Below are positions 44,401 through 55,300 of a stretch of DNA of 64,000 bases, one piece after another. Each line of letters opens with the position of its first letter. The first letter of the stretch is position 1. The notes under the pieces are model-generated. The model did not search any database and was not told where the DNA came from. It worked only from the letters and a program-made list of their open reading frames with translations. Source of the stretch: Balanoglossus misakiensis (taxonomy: Eukaryota > Hemichordata); assembly GCA_040954595.2 (NCBI GenBank), contig CM082577.2, positions 12,834,001 through 12,898,000 on the forward strand, given 5' to 3'. The translations under genes and the position numbers were made by a program.

Positions 44401-46581
44401 CCCCCCCCCCCCCACCAAAAAAATGTGGTAAAGGGGTCCAACATTTTGCACACCATCACTTTTCGGCAGTCAGTCTGCATTCAAGCCAAAGGAGCAAACC
44501 AAATTGCAAGAAATACCACGACAATACTAACCGTATAGTAAATAGGTGAACAAGTATCTTCAGGGTGGCCAAAACAGAAATGATTACCCCCCCCCCCCCC
44601 AAGACATGATGGAAGGTTCCAAAAATTTGGACCCACCTCATTTTAGTTCTGGTGGAGCCCCATTGAAACCAAAACATCAAAGAAAATAAAAATTTTCGCA
44701 AAATATTCTATGAGAAGGGAGTAAATAGGCCAACAAACAACTTCGGAGTGGCCAAAATGGAAGTGCCCCCCCCCAAATAAAAAATGATGGAGGGGCCCTA
44801 TAATTTGCACCCTATTATTTTTGGCCAGGTGGGTCCCCTTCAAAGCAAAAACAACAAAAACAAATTAATTGTAGCCCAAATTCCCATGATAATAGAGTAA
44901 ATAGGCCAACGAACAACTTCGGAGTGGCCACAATTGAAGTGCCCCCCCCAAATAAAAAATGATGGAGGGGCCCTATAATTTGCACCCTATTATTTTTGGC
45001 CAGGTGGGTCCCCTCCAAAGCAAAAACAACAAAACCAAATTAAATGTAGCCCAAATTCCCATGATGATAGAGTAAATAGGTGAACAAATATCCTCGAATG
45101 TCCAATACAGAAGAGACCCCCCGAAAAAAAAATGATGGAGGGGCCCTAAAAATTGCACCCCATGATTTTTGGGTAGTTGGGTCCCCATTGAAGCCAAACA
45201 GCAAAAAAATCAATTTTAGCACAAAAATCCTACGAGAATACATATCATACCACAAAACGGAAGTACCCCCCCCAGAAAAATATGATGGACGGGCCCTTAA
45301 AATTGCACCCCATCATTTTCGGGTAGTTGGGTCCCCATAGAAGCCAAAACAGCAAGAAAATCAATTTTAGCACAAAAATCCTACGGGAATACTCATCATA
45401 CCACACTATTAGGCCAAAATTTCTCTCTTTGTAGTTAGAATATAAAACTCATTCAAGTTTGACTGACCCAGTATCACTGTGGCTTCATTGGACTACCATT
45501 TCTTATAAATAGCAAAAATCGGCCATCCTGAAAGTGTGTTGAGCATGTGAGATTTTCATCACTCACCTAGGTAGCAAAAAGGTAGCGAGAATCAAAACCT
45601 CACATCCGGTCTGCCAAATATATATACGATTATTAATTAAGGTGGCATTGCATGAAACCGTCAAGACTTTTTCAGAGGCCTATTTCTCATCAAAGACAAG
45701 GAAGCTGAGTTTTTGATATTTGTTTGAGTTGCAAATATTATCGATCCCCGGAAATGGTGGCGATTTTGGGTGAGAAAAAAAAACATTTTTTGATATTATG
45801 TCATAAAATTTAAATTAGGTAAAAAAGTTGACCATGCATCATGTATCTTAATATGTCATTCGAAACTAGAGTACACGTGCAAAAAAACTGTAATTTTGTT
45901 TTGCGTTATCTGCTTCCATTGAGGAGTAACAGCGCTTGAAAGTTGGATTTTTAGTAAAATTTGATCAAATTCACGGTGAGTTGTATTAAATCAGAGTTTA
46001 TTCCCGCCAGGGACACTTTATCGACTAACAATACCGTTTTGTTGGATGGGTCATACACAATCCCCTGTTAAAATTTGAGCAAATTCGGCCAATGCAGAGC
46101 GCAGCTATTGTAGTCTGAAGTTGTCAAGAGCAGCGAAAATGCAAACTGAGAAAAACGGCCATTTGCATTGTTGACACCTATTTGTTAAGCTGTGAACTCA
46201 TTCAGAAAAGTGCTATTTTGGGGTGATTATGCACCATTCCGCCTAGACGTATTAGTCAGGATGTGGGTCAGTATTAGGCCTACCGATTTATGTAAAAAAG
46301 TAAAATTTGGCAAAAATCACAAGTTTTCATGCAATGCCACCTTAAGTAGTCAACGACCCCAGTACTGCTGATCTTGCTGAAAGCTCCATTCTGTAACTGT
46401 TCCCTGTGTTTTCAGTTTTGTTTTGAGTATCAATTTAATATGTGCATTATACCACAACTCTGCGGTGTCTTTTAAAATTCGCTTCCTCTTTGTCAACAGC
46501 GACGAAGGAGAAAATGAAGTCAATTGGAGAGATATGAAGCTTGTGAACGACAAGAAAGACCGCAAATTTATTCAAGGATGA
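41481..46581 (+). CDS. Two-exon secreted basic peptide precursor (72 aa)
   Basis: The coding part of exon 1 is 41481-41617 (exon start 41453 after acceptor CTATTGCAG, so a 5' UTR exon lies upstream; donor GTAAGT). Exon 2 is 46500-46581 (acceptor TTTGTCAACAG, stop TGA). Phases match (2/2) and give 72 residues. Residues 1-~27 form a signal peptide (MNMKTSTFVLLLGIALVISL), and cleavage after CEA is likely. The mature part is short and charged: an amphipathic basic stretch (SRKGKVEAVREKFRRKI), an acidic DEGENE, then NDKKDRKFIQG. It has dibasic sites (RK, RRK, KK) and ends in Gly, so a prohormone or antimicrobial precursor is possible, with the terminal Gly a potential amide donor. I recognise no family. 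AATAAA occurs at ~47168. The gene is inferred from splice logic and has not been seen as a transcript. Confidence 0.6.
41968..42960 (+). repeat. Left arm: ~6 tandem ~150 bp units
   Basis: Units begin near 41985, 42132, 42289, 42438, 42610 and 42800, each with the CCCGTAGGATTTTTGTGCTAAAATTG-type start decaying to the right. Outer units are the most alike; inner ones are degenerate. Confidence 0.8.
43818..44051 (+). pseudogene. Cys-rich CXC-type domain fragment, transposon-associated
   Basis: 77 residues from ATG. The C-terminal part LIKCGCKAGCRGRCSCS then LPCTPLCKC has the spacing C-x-C-x3-C-x3-C-x-C…C-x3-C-x-C, with NGW and PAP motifs upstream. This arrangement recurs at the C-terminus of a large family of uncharacterised, element-linked proteins in cnidarians and invertebrate deuterostomes; it also recalls tesmin/TSO1 CXC repeats. 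No N-terminal catalytic domain is present and upstream frames are broken, so this is probably a remnant of the element's own gene. Confidence 0.5.
44390..45407 (-). repeat. Right arm: ~6 inverted ~150 bp units
   Basis: Reverse-orientation counterpart of the left arm; the units between 44720 and 45060 are especially alike. C runs at about 44399-44412 and 44587-44600 mark unit junctions. Confidence 0.8.
45641..46341. mobile_element. 701 bp non-autonomous DNA transposon with TTAA target duplication
   Basis: Starts GGTGGCATTGCATGAAA and ends with its exact inverse (17 bp), flanked by TTAA on both sides (45637-45640, 46342-46345). TTAA duplication is typical of piggyBac and Kolobok elements; a GG start fits Kolobok better than piggyBac (CCC/CCY). 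No ORF. It ends about 155 bp before exon 2 of the peptide gene. Confidence 0.75.
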
Positions 46582-48390
46582 CACGGGAATTGACGAGACT
46601 TGACCTTGACCCAGTTTAACGACCTTGCTGATCTCGATCATATGAAACGTTTATCAAGACGATTAATCACCTGTAATCATAGGAATAGACACTTAGCTCT
46701 CTACTTTACCTATGCCTACACTTGCATGCATGATTATTACTATTCATAGACCTTGAAGAGTTCTGTTTTGGTTGAAATGCACTGCACGTTATCCAAGAAT
46801 GCATACGGCGACTAATATTTATCCATTTCACCATCAAACCTATAGAGCGGATGTACCTCTCACATTGTTGGTAGAATGAATACGAAGCAGTTAATATCGT
46901 AAACTGCCAATAATGGCTACGTGAAATTTTAAAATCTCAGTTGCAGACGAAATGTCGCGACAATCACCCAATAGGTGATTTTAAGTTTTGTTGGTATGGG
47001 CATGTCGTAGACCATTTAAAGCATGTACTCTGTAATCTTGAGATTGTAAAATTAAAGTTGATTTTTATCAAACAGGACGTTGGCTTTAAATTGACTCTTT
47101 TGGTCGAAAAATGACTTTTCATTAAAAACTACATATTGGTTCACAACAAGTGGTCATCTTCATCATCAATAAAACATATCTTGAATAGATCCAACGCCTT
47201 GTTATTCCTTTATCTTTATAGAAACGTGCACATCTCCAGAACCGTCGGATCCCTCAAATATGAAATTTGCCTTAAATGAGTATAATTTTCCCAAAAAGCG
47301 GTCAAATTTGTAAAAAAAAAAATGACCACCGATTTGGCAGTTTCGTCAATCCGTCTGATCAAAAGAATAACTTACATGACTGTATGATTCAAAACGGTTA
47401 CAAGTACATATCCACTAGAAATGCAAATGAGGATAAATTTGATTTTGACTAAACTGACCACCAACAATACGGTTGGCTCGACTGGGGTTCAGGGTTTGGG
47501 GGGAATGGCTGGGGGTTATATCGGAGTGAACGTGAAACAGGGTCACTATGCAGAATACTCCCTAGCGAAGAAGGAAAATATACACACCTGTTGGATTTAG
47601 ACGGCTAAATTCGAAATTTTCTTCAAAATACACACATTGATATAAACAATCCACAATATTTCTCCCGTTAATAACCTTCAAATAATGAATCTGCCTCGAT
47701 GTTTACAATTATGTTGATTATTTCTTGTAGTCAGTACTCGCTATCACTCCATATTCCCACTATGTTACGTGGCCCTACAGAGCTTTATCGGCATATGATA
47801 AATGTTGAGACGACCCAAAACGGGCCAAACGATCACAGTCGGAAACGACCCATTTCATCAAGTAAACGACCTAAAACAATCACCTTGGGTATTCAGGGGT
47901 TAAATAAACTCCTAAATTCTAGAGAAACGCACCGAAAATACGGTGAAAACCAGCCAGACAGTTGATCATTGCAAATATCCTATATATGACATCAACGAGT
48001 TAAGGGGCCCCATATCGCCTTCCAGCTACACACCTGAAATAGAGTGTTACAATGAATTCTGCCTCCATAGTGTTTGTTGATATAAAATAAAGATCAATAA
48101 AGAATCTTGTTTGTCTTTATATTTGCTTGTTTCAGTAGTTTTCTGTTTACAAATTGCAGTAAATTATTAAGGCATATACACTGCAGTTGTGTGGTTCTGT
48201 TGAAGTATGTGAAAATCAAAATAAATTATAATGAGAAATAAATAACATTGAAAAATGCAGAGCATGAAAGGCGTTAAAACATGTAACAGAAATTATAAAT
48301 GTACAAACAATCATTTACCAACCAGCCAAGCAACCAACCAAACAACCTACCTACCTACCTAATAATACGTACATACCTACCTAATCTACC
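46582..48390. other. 3' flank of the peptide gene; no other gene recognised
   Basis: Includes AATAAA at ~47168 (possible poly(A) signal). The 88-codon ORF at 47699-47965 has no recognisable features. Confidence 0.45.
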
Positions 48391-48642
<252 letters not shown>

Positions 48643-48728
48643 TTGTGTAAACATACATGTGTGTATAATCTTGTTATCTTGATTTGGTTTTCACTGAGAA
48701 AAGACGCGTGAATTATGATTAATTAATT

Positions 48729-48734
48729 TTTATT
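48729..48734 (-). terminator. Poly(A) signal of the Cys-rich domain gene
   Basis: AATAAA on the - strand, 6 nt past the TAA stop at 48743-48741. Confidence 0.5.
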
Positions 48735-48740
48735 GGGTGT

Positions 48741-50488
48741 TTAAATCACACACATCGCACATGTTAATTCGTACCCATCTACATACGGTCCACATGGTAA
48801 GCCAGTGCCAACAGGACAACGGCTTTCGACGGAATACAGTCGACCAGCATTGACGGCGTCCACGGTGCTGGGTAACATTCTTCCTTCGATGTCCACGCAA
48901 ACGTTCTCGGTCGTTTGGTAGTCGTACTTGGCAGACATCAAGTAGCCGTGGTAAGCAATGTCCCACCCGGCGGGACAGTCGTTTCTAGCCGGGTGTAGTA
49001 TCACGTTGTTGTGGGACTCATCCAGGCAAACTGCACAAGAGACGTCGTTGTACAGGTTGGATGCGAAGGGACCGCTTGTTGTACGGTATTCGTTGTGATA
49101 TATGTAGCTTCTTTCCAGTTGAGAGCCACTCACAACAACGTTCATGTCATATATTGGTACTCCCGGCAAACACAGATAGTTTCCACCATTTCCAGTGTTG
49201 CTGAAGTATTTGGTGCCCATTATTCCTGAAATAAATACACTGGGGTTACACGTTTTCCATTAGGTATCGAACTTGCTATCCCGTTACTAGATACATTTTC
49301 ACCTGTGATACTCGTATTTTGCAGTAAAGGTGACTCTTTTGTGCCGTCCACGTACTCAGTGGGCAATAAGATCATAGGGTACACATAGCTGAATTTATTT
49401 CCATGTAATTGTATTTGCAATACTTTATTTCCAGAATGTTTCCAAGTTGTGTCGATGAAATACGAGAGCAGGTACAAATCGAGCTGTGACCCGTAGATTT
49501 GCCTCAGGCTGGTCACATCGATTGATATTGAAAGTGCAGTTACAGCGCGCATATATCGGTATGGTTGGACTTCGAGAACGTATTCGTGTACCATTTTGTT
49601 TGTACTTGTTTTAAGTAAACGTTGGATTAATTTCAGATAGATAAACATTTTCTGTGCACCCCTTAGTGAAACTGAGTAAATATAACCCTTTCACCATCAT
49701 GGTTTAGTCCAAATCCATTGTTTAATATGGTAACCCCGGGCCTTTAAAGAAGGAACTGGGGATAAAGGGTAAAGATTTAGTCTCAACATTACCATTATAT
49801 ACTTTAGTCGTCGCGGTCGGGCATTCATTGTGACCCCATCTTGTGTACACAACGCCTGTGGTAACGGTCGCAGCTGTAGACAAAAAAAATAAGCCTAGTA
49901 ACTGCTAGAATACTTATGCTCGGCTTATTTCTATCAGTAACAAGCGGCCTAGCGGCCGATACAGCTCCTCCGTGCACGTGATACGTTGCATTATTATACA
50001 TCTGGCAACGAGAACAATATAATTTTTCTTGCGCTGAAATCGCCGTACGGAACGGTTCGCACGGAACGCCCGTTCAGTACGTCGACAGTTTCAAGGCGCA
50101 CTGTCAATGCAGACGGTTTCCAGACCCCCTCCAATGTAAACACAAACGAAAGATGGCTGCTCACTGTGTACTGTGTTTCAGCTGAGTGGTTACGATCAAT
50201 TCTACCGGCGTTTTAAAATCCAAGTTATATGCAACACAAGAACTAACCGCGATGTAAGATGTTTAATAATAAGGCTGTTACGAAAACACCGTAAAGTATG
50301 CAAATCGGACCAGTGCTTTCTGAGATGAAGATTTTTAACCAAGTGCAGACAAAGGAGAGACGACGACCAATTACCCTAAATGTTAAGCTCCACGTCTGAG
50401 CTAAAAAGACGATATCAAAGGTATACGGTCGCCGACAATCAGCATATTCCCATATATGACTGAAAAATCTTAGTATTCTAAAGAACAT
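48741..50488 (-). CDS. Membrane-anchored or secreted protein with the 'YxRWG…NYLCLP…CAVC' Cys-rich domain
   Basis: Exons on the - strand: 49225-48741 (last), 49873-49793 (middle) and, less certainly, 50488-50248 (first). The middle exon (acceptor TTTGTCTACAG, donor GTAATG) encodes VYTRWGHNECPTATTKVYNG. The last encodes GTKYFSNTGNGGNYLCLP…CAVC…HPARNDCPAGWDIAYHGYLMS…CVD…CPVGTGLPCGPYVDGYELTCAMC. This domain occurs in many uncharacterised cnidarian, mollusc and invertebrate-deuterostome proteins, often behind a short transmembrane segment and stalk; its function is not known. The proposed first exon has a hydrophobic segment (PICILYGVFVTALLLN) ending in phase 1, so the joined frame is 268 residues. 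Other upstream exons are possible. Confidence 0.65.
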
Positions 50489-52390
50489 ATGGTGGCGCTC
50501 TTTTTTTGCGTATGCCACCAACTGCAAATCTGCGATTGGCTAGATTTCAATTCGCCATGGTAACAGCCGTTCAATTTGCATAGGTTACCGTTTACACTTA
50601 GGCCTAAGCCGTAGTTTGAAGCTTGAAGTTGATATCAGATTGACGCCGCACGAACGAGCTTCGAAATGTTAACTGTAAGAAAGCCAAGTAGCTCAATTGA
50701 TGCCAAATTTTAGAAGCAGTGACAAATTTAGGCGAATGAACGTGCTGTGGCGCCGTCCGAACTACACGGCTTGGTGGGCCGCAAACATATGCTTCCTGTT
50801 CGCAGATTAAGATTTTGGAATGTGATTATTACAAATAATATATATATTAAATATGGCGGCGGAGAAGTCTGACACTTTAGGTAGTCAAGGGGTTAAAAAG
50901 AATTGCATTTTGTTAGGTTGTGTGCGTGTATGATTTTGTACATTTAGTCCGATGTAATTTATACATTTCTTTGTAACCTGCCAGGATTGGATACATACAC
51001 GTATATATTGAGAAATTTCTGTTTTGTAATAACCAGTACTGTCTCTTGCCATTGTAATAACCCGTAATTTCACTTGTCATTAATTCGTGGAGTTATAGTA
51101 TTCTGAAAACAAATTGTTTGTGTTTGCCTTGGATTGCTCTGGATTATTCTGGTTGATATAAAGGCTTACATTTACTGTGCACTATGGTGCCTTTTCCCCA
51201 CGAATTAAATAACAATTCATTACTGTACACTATGTATGTATGGCGTATTCCCCCTCCCCGCGAATCACAGGACTTCCCTCTTTCGCCGTTTTTGATGTTG
51301 CAAAATACGTTAACTGGACTGAACTTCGGAGTACTGGTCCAAGTGACCGCATACAGGTCTAGCGACACCGATCGTTTGGGAATCTTTTTTACCTTGACCT
51401 TTGTCAACTTGACCCGGATTTGAATTTTTTTCTATTGTCAGTCCTCCAGTGCTAAAAATACATGGCGTTGTTGTAGTATCGGAGTTGCCGATGAAGCGCG
51501 AGTATCGTTTTTAATAAAAGTGACCGGATACTGGTCTAGGGGGTGTAGTCATTAAGCCATGCAAACCAGGTACTGATCGATCAAGTGTCAATGATGTCGA
51601 CATCACACTGAATAAACCCAATTGACGAACTATATAAACCAATGTAAAATATCGACGAGAATTTTATGAAGTACAAGCTTTTCCGTGTCTCCTCCGTTGT
51701 ACATGCGTTCATCTTGTATACATCGATCGTACACAGTTTTACTAAATGTCAATGACGTTGATCTAGACTACTACACGTGTATCGACACAGAAGGTCGGGT
51801 GCCGCTCCGTGCGTGAAAACTTCGCTTGTTATTGACAGCTAACATTTATCTAAAATTGCCAATGAGGGCTTGATCAAAGACAATAAGATGACAATGAAAA
51901 CCGCTTTCCTGAATATCATCAATCAGATCAGAAAGACGGAGCAAAAACAGTGCACAAACACATTAAAACGTCGCGCGGCACTTGCAGTTGACTTCAGGTC
52001 ATCTGACTACTCATTAATATGCGCACGCATCTGATTGGTCACTTCAGTAAACTTTCAGCACCTTTGACCCTATATGAATATTAATGAGCTCTTCCATATA
52101 TAGGGATCGGGCAGAGTGATTAACCGGGAGCAACAAGTTTAATATTAATTAATTCTATTTCATCTTGCGACAGTCATAAAAAATTAATTATAATTTCACG
52201 CATTTCTTAACATATGTATAATTAATACAAGTGTGAAAACATCGAATGCATAAATGAAAGAACACGACACAGCGTCTCCATTTAGCACCTGGTCTCTCTT
52301 TGCAGTGGTTACAATTCTTTGCAAAACACACGTAATTTGTCAACATGTTCATATATAAAATGATCGCAGATTAGCCGCAAACTCGCAACC
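50489..52390. other. Intergenic between divergent genes; contains a dispersed repeat
   Basis: About 1.9 kb separates the proposed 5' end of the - strand gene from the start codon of the CTLD-GPS gene. A repeat copy lies at 50912-51300. TATA-like motifs occur at 52096-52102 and 52352-52359; the latter is only ~32 bp before the ATG. Confidence 0.5.
50912..51300. repeat. Dispersed repeat, copy 1
   Basis: Starts TTAGGTTGTGTGCG and runs through AATAACCAGTACTGTC and CCCGTAATTTCACTTG to CTTCCCTCTTTCGCCG. The same sequence, about 85% alike with indels, recurs at 63335-63671 in the same orientation. No coding function. Confidence 0.8.
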
Positions 52391-55300
52391 ATGGCTTACC
52401 TGAGAAGCTGTAAAAGGTTACAACATCGTCGTGAAGTACCTTTGAAGTTAACACTCGTCGCTTCATTGGTGATGTTGTCGATGACATTACTGCAGCAAGC
52501 AGGTGAGACACTACATTTGGGTTTTGTATGTTCAGAAAGTTTGAAGTTCCTCAAAACAGGAACTTATAATTATTATCATTGTTTCATGTATGATTGTAAT
52601 AAAGACTAAATGTTTAATATCCAGATTGCATCAACGTATTCCATGTTTACGATCGGATGGGTCACGCTGAAGCCTACACGTTTTGTGAGCGATTGGGTCT
52701 CCGCCTTGTTAAAGATGACAGCGAAGAAAAACACACAGCTATACGAAAAACTTCAAAGAAACGAGGCATCGCAGGCTGGTATTCCTGGCTAGATGCTCGA
52801 CTGAATGACAACGGAGACGTAGTCACCCGAGACGGGGAAATTTTGACCTACAAGCCATCGGTTGAAAGGATTGCAGGGCAGTGCCTCTCAATTAAGTGAG
52901 TTGAAGATTTTGTATTATATATTAAAACATGAAAAAAACAACGTAGCATAACATAAAGAAATCACATGGAATCATGTGCAGAGGCATGCCATATTCATAG
53001 TTATATATCAGTTGAGACAGAATTGATTAAACTGTCAATGATATCCATGCAGATGTTACAATAGGCAATGTCTTCAGAACACAATTTTGGCAGTTGCGCA
53101 CCGATACCTCGATTTTATGGGAAATTTTAATCGTCAACATTTACCTCATTTGTGTAGTATTAGACCAAGTTTACCTAATTCTCAATTGTCTCCGAGTCTT
53201 TACCAAATTAAAGGGGAACTGTAGAAAACGTTTTATGTAGTTTGACAGATGTGCGGCCTGACAGGCATTAATGGGGTGAAACTTTAATGTACTTACATTC
53301 CATTTTAATTCACAGAGATGGAAGCTGGGAATTTTTCCAGTGTTCGGAACCACGTCACCCTTTATGTGAAAATACAAGTAGGTTATAGTTTCATGAAGAT
53401 TTTTGCAACTTTTACTCGATTTCGAATTTTTCGGGAAAGAAATGGCGTTGTTTTCTAATCTGCAGCATCTTTCGACTTAACTACCACATGGAATGATATG
53501 GTGGGTGCATACCAGCTATGTAAAAAGCTTGGGTTGCGTCTTCTAACTGACACCACTGACTGGAAAATCAAGCAGTACTGTGCGTCCCTTGGGTGCCGTC
53601 AAGCGCCTGCTCGAGGTGTGTGGATTGATGCTACCATCACGGCAGATGGCACTGTGAAGACAGGCAGTGGTTTGATATTGGAACACACGCATTTTGCTCC
53701 TGACCAGCCACTCGATGCCGGATCGTGTATAAGAACCACGTGAGTCGTTGTCTGTTCACACTATTTTCCACTATGCCCAACAATATAGACATACTTTTAT
53801 CATTGCTTTCATGACTGTTAAGGCGTTGAAACTTCCGAGATTACATGGCAGTTCACTGATTTGAATATCTGTGTATTGTTACGTTTTCCTATCCCGAAGA
53901 TTACACTCTATTGTTAAAAATCACTTTGCACTGTTTCTGGTATTTTGTCAAGTTTATGTTTTATGTTTTGGTAACTAACTGTATCTGGGTTATCATCTGA
54001 ATTGCAAAGCACAATTTGAACATGATACTTTACAGCTAACGCTGATTGCAATATCATTCCGACCCCGGCCGTACAGCATAATAGACAGTGGATGTAGGAA
54101 ATGTATCAGAAACATGTCCATACAAATTTGACTCTTAAAATTCAAAGTACAGTAATTATTGTAGACATTGTAAACTTCAATAAGCGTTGAATAGTGAATC
54201 TTTATACAGGTGTACTGCGGCTACATGTTTATGGAAAACTGAACCTTGTAATACATACCTGTATGTTGTTTGCGAGGATAACGGTGAGTATTTGATGAAT
54301 CTCGTTCATTAATTTTCCTTTTCCTACATGTTTGAATGCCTGTGTAGTTTTGTGGTATGAACACATATACACCTAATGCCACTAAAAACGGAACGTAGAC
54401 AAATGCATACGCGTACATTTATCCGCGTGGAAGGGAGTCACATTGGAAATATCCAAATGTATAATGGACCATTAATTTTTTGCTTTCGGTAAATGGATAA
54501 TTGAAATAAAAGTTGTATTAATCATCAACGTGTTCGTGGCGTAACCAGATGAGATAATGCACGCAAATAATATATGGACGCAAATAATTGAAATTCGGCG
54601 TATTGCCTTGCACATTTGATTTCCACGTACGTTAAATTGTCTGCTTTTAGTGCCTTGTCTACACCAATTGATAAAATGACAGAACTTCATGACCTCTGCG
54701 CGCGACCTGTGCAGTACGGATGTTATTTTCATGAGTGATAAGGTGTATTCTTCTGAGTATTTTTATGAGCGACAGCGAGTAAAAGTACTCCTAAACTTCG
54801 CAAGTTCGAGAGTTAGTATGCACATAATAAATAACGCATGAAATTACTATCACATATGACTACCATAAGCCGAAAACGGAAAGGAAATGATTAAACATGT
54901 TCCTTCAGGAAATGGATGAATTGAAACAAAAGTTGTAATAACCAGGGGAGATTTTGTTGAAGTACATTTTGTTGGATTTTATAGAAGTTTGGCATTGACT
55001 GGAAAGGTGTCTTCCGGGGAAAACGTTATATTCAGTATTACTTTAAATCGTAATTGTCTTTAAATTGATGAAATAAAATTCAAACTTTGCCATCTGTCAC
55101 ATTATCTTCCCTTTACATTTGCAACATCCAGATGATGACTTACTTCTTCTGCGGGAGAGGTTGGTCAAGATAAGTGACGATGAATTCAGAACAGCAGATG
55201 TGGTAAGAAAGGATCCAATCATTTGAGACTGATGTAATGCACTGTATTGTATAAAGCCACAAGTTAGTGAAATCCACTTTTTGACAACTAATGCTACGTT

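Larger units (their letters stand above)
41954..45407. mobile_element. 3.45 kb DNA-transposon-like element with inverted arrayed repeat arms
   Basis: The ends are inverse to each other (TAGTGCGGTATGG… left; …CATACCACACTA right) and both are flanked by TTA (41951-41953 and 45408-45410). The arms (41968-42960 and 44390-45407) each hold about six tandem ~150 bp units in opposite orientation. Units contain TGGGGACCCAACT, AAAATGATGGGGTGCAA and GGGCCCCTCCATCA, and end in C/G homopolymers. The centre carries a Cys-rich ORF. It sits wholly inside the intron of the secreted-peptide gene. Confidence 0.65.

Noticed and set aside
47699-47965. 88-codon ORF
   Set aside because: No signal peptide, domain, splice context or compositional evidence of coding.
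49220-49648. 142-codon - strand ORF just upstream of the Cys-rich domain exon
   Set aside because: It reads through the splice acceptor at 49226-49227. The domain is completed instead by the short exon at 49793-49873, so this is intron.
52352-52359. TATATAAA as the core promoter of the CTLD-GPS gene
   Set aside because: It would place the transcription start only a few bases before the ATG; possible but not supportable without TSS data.
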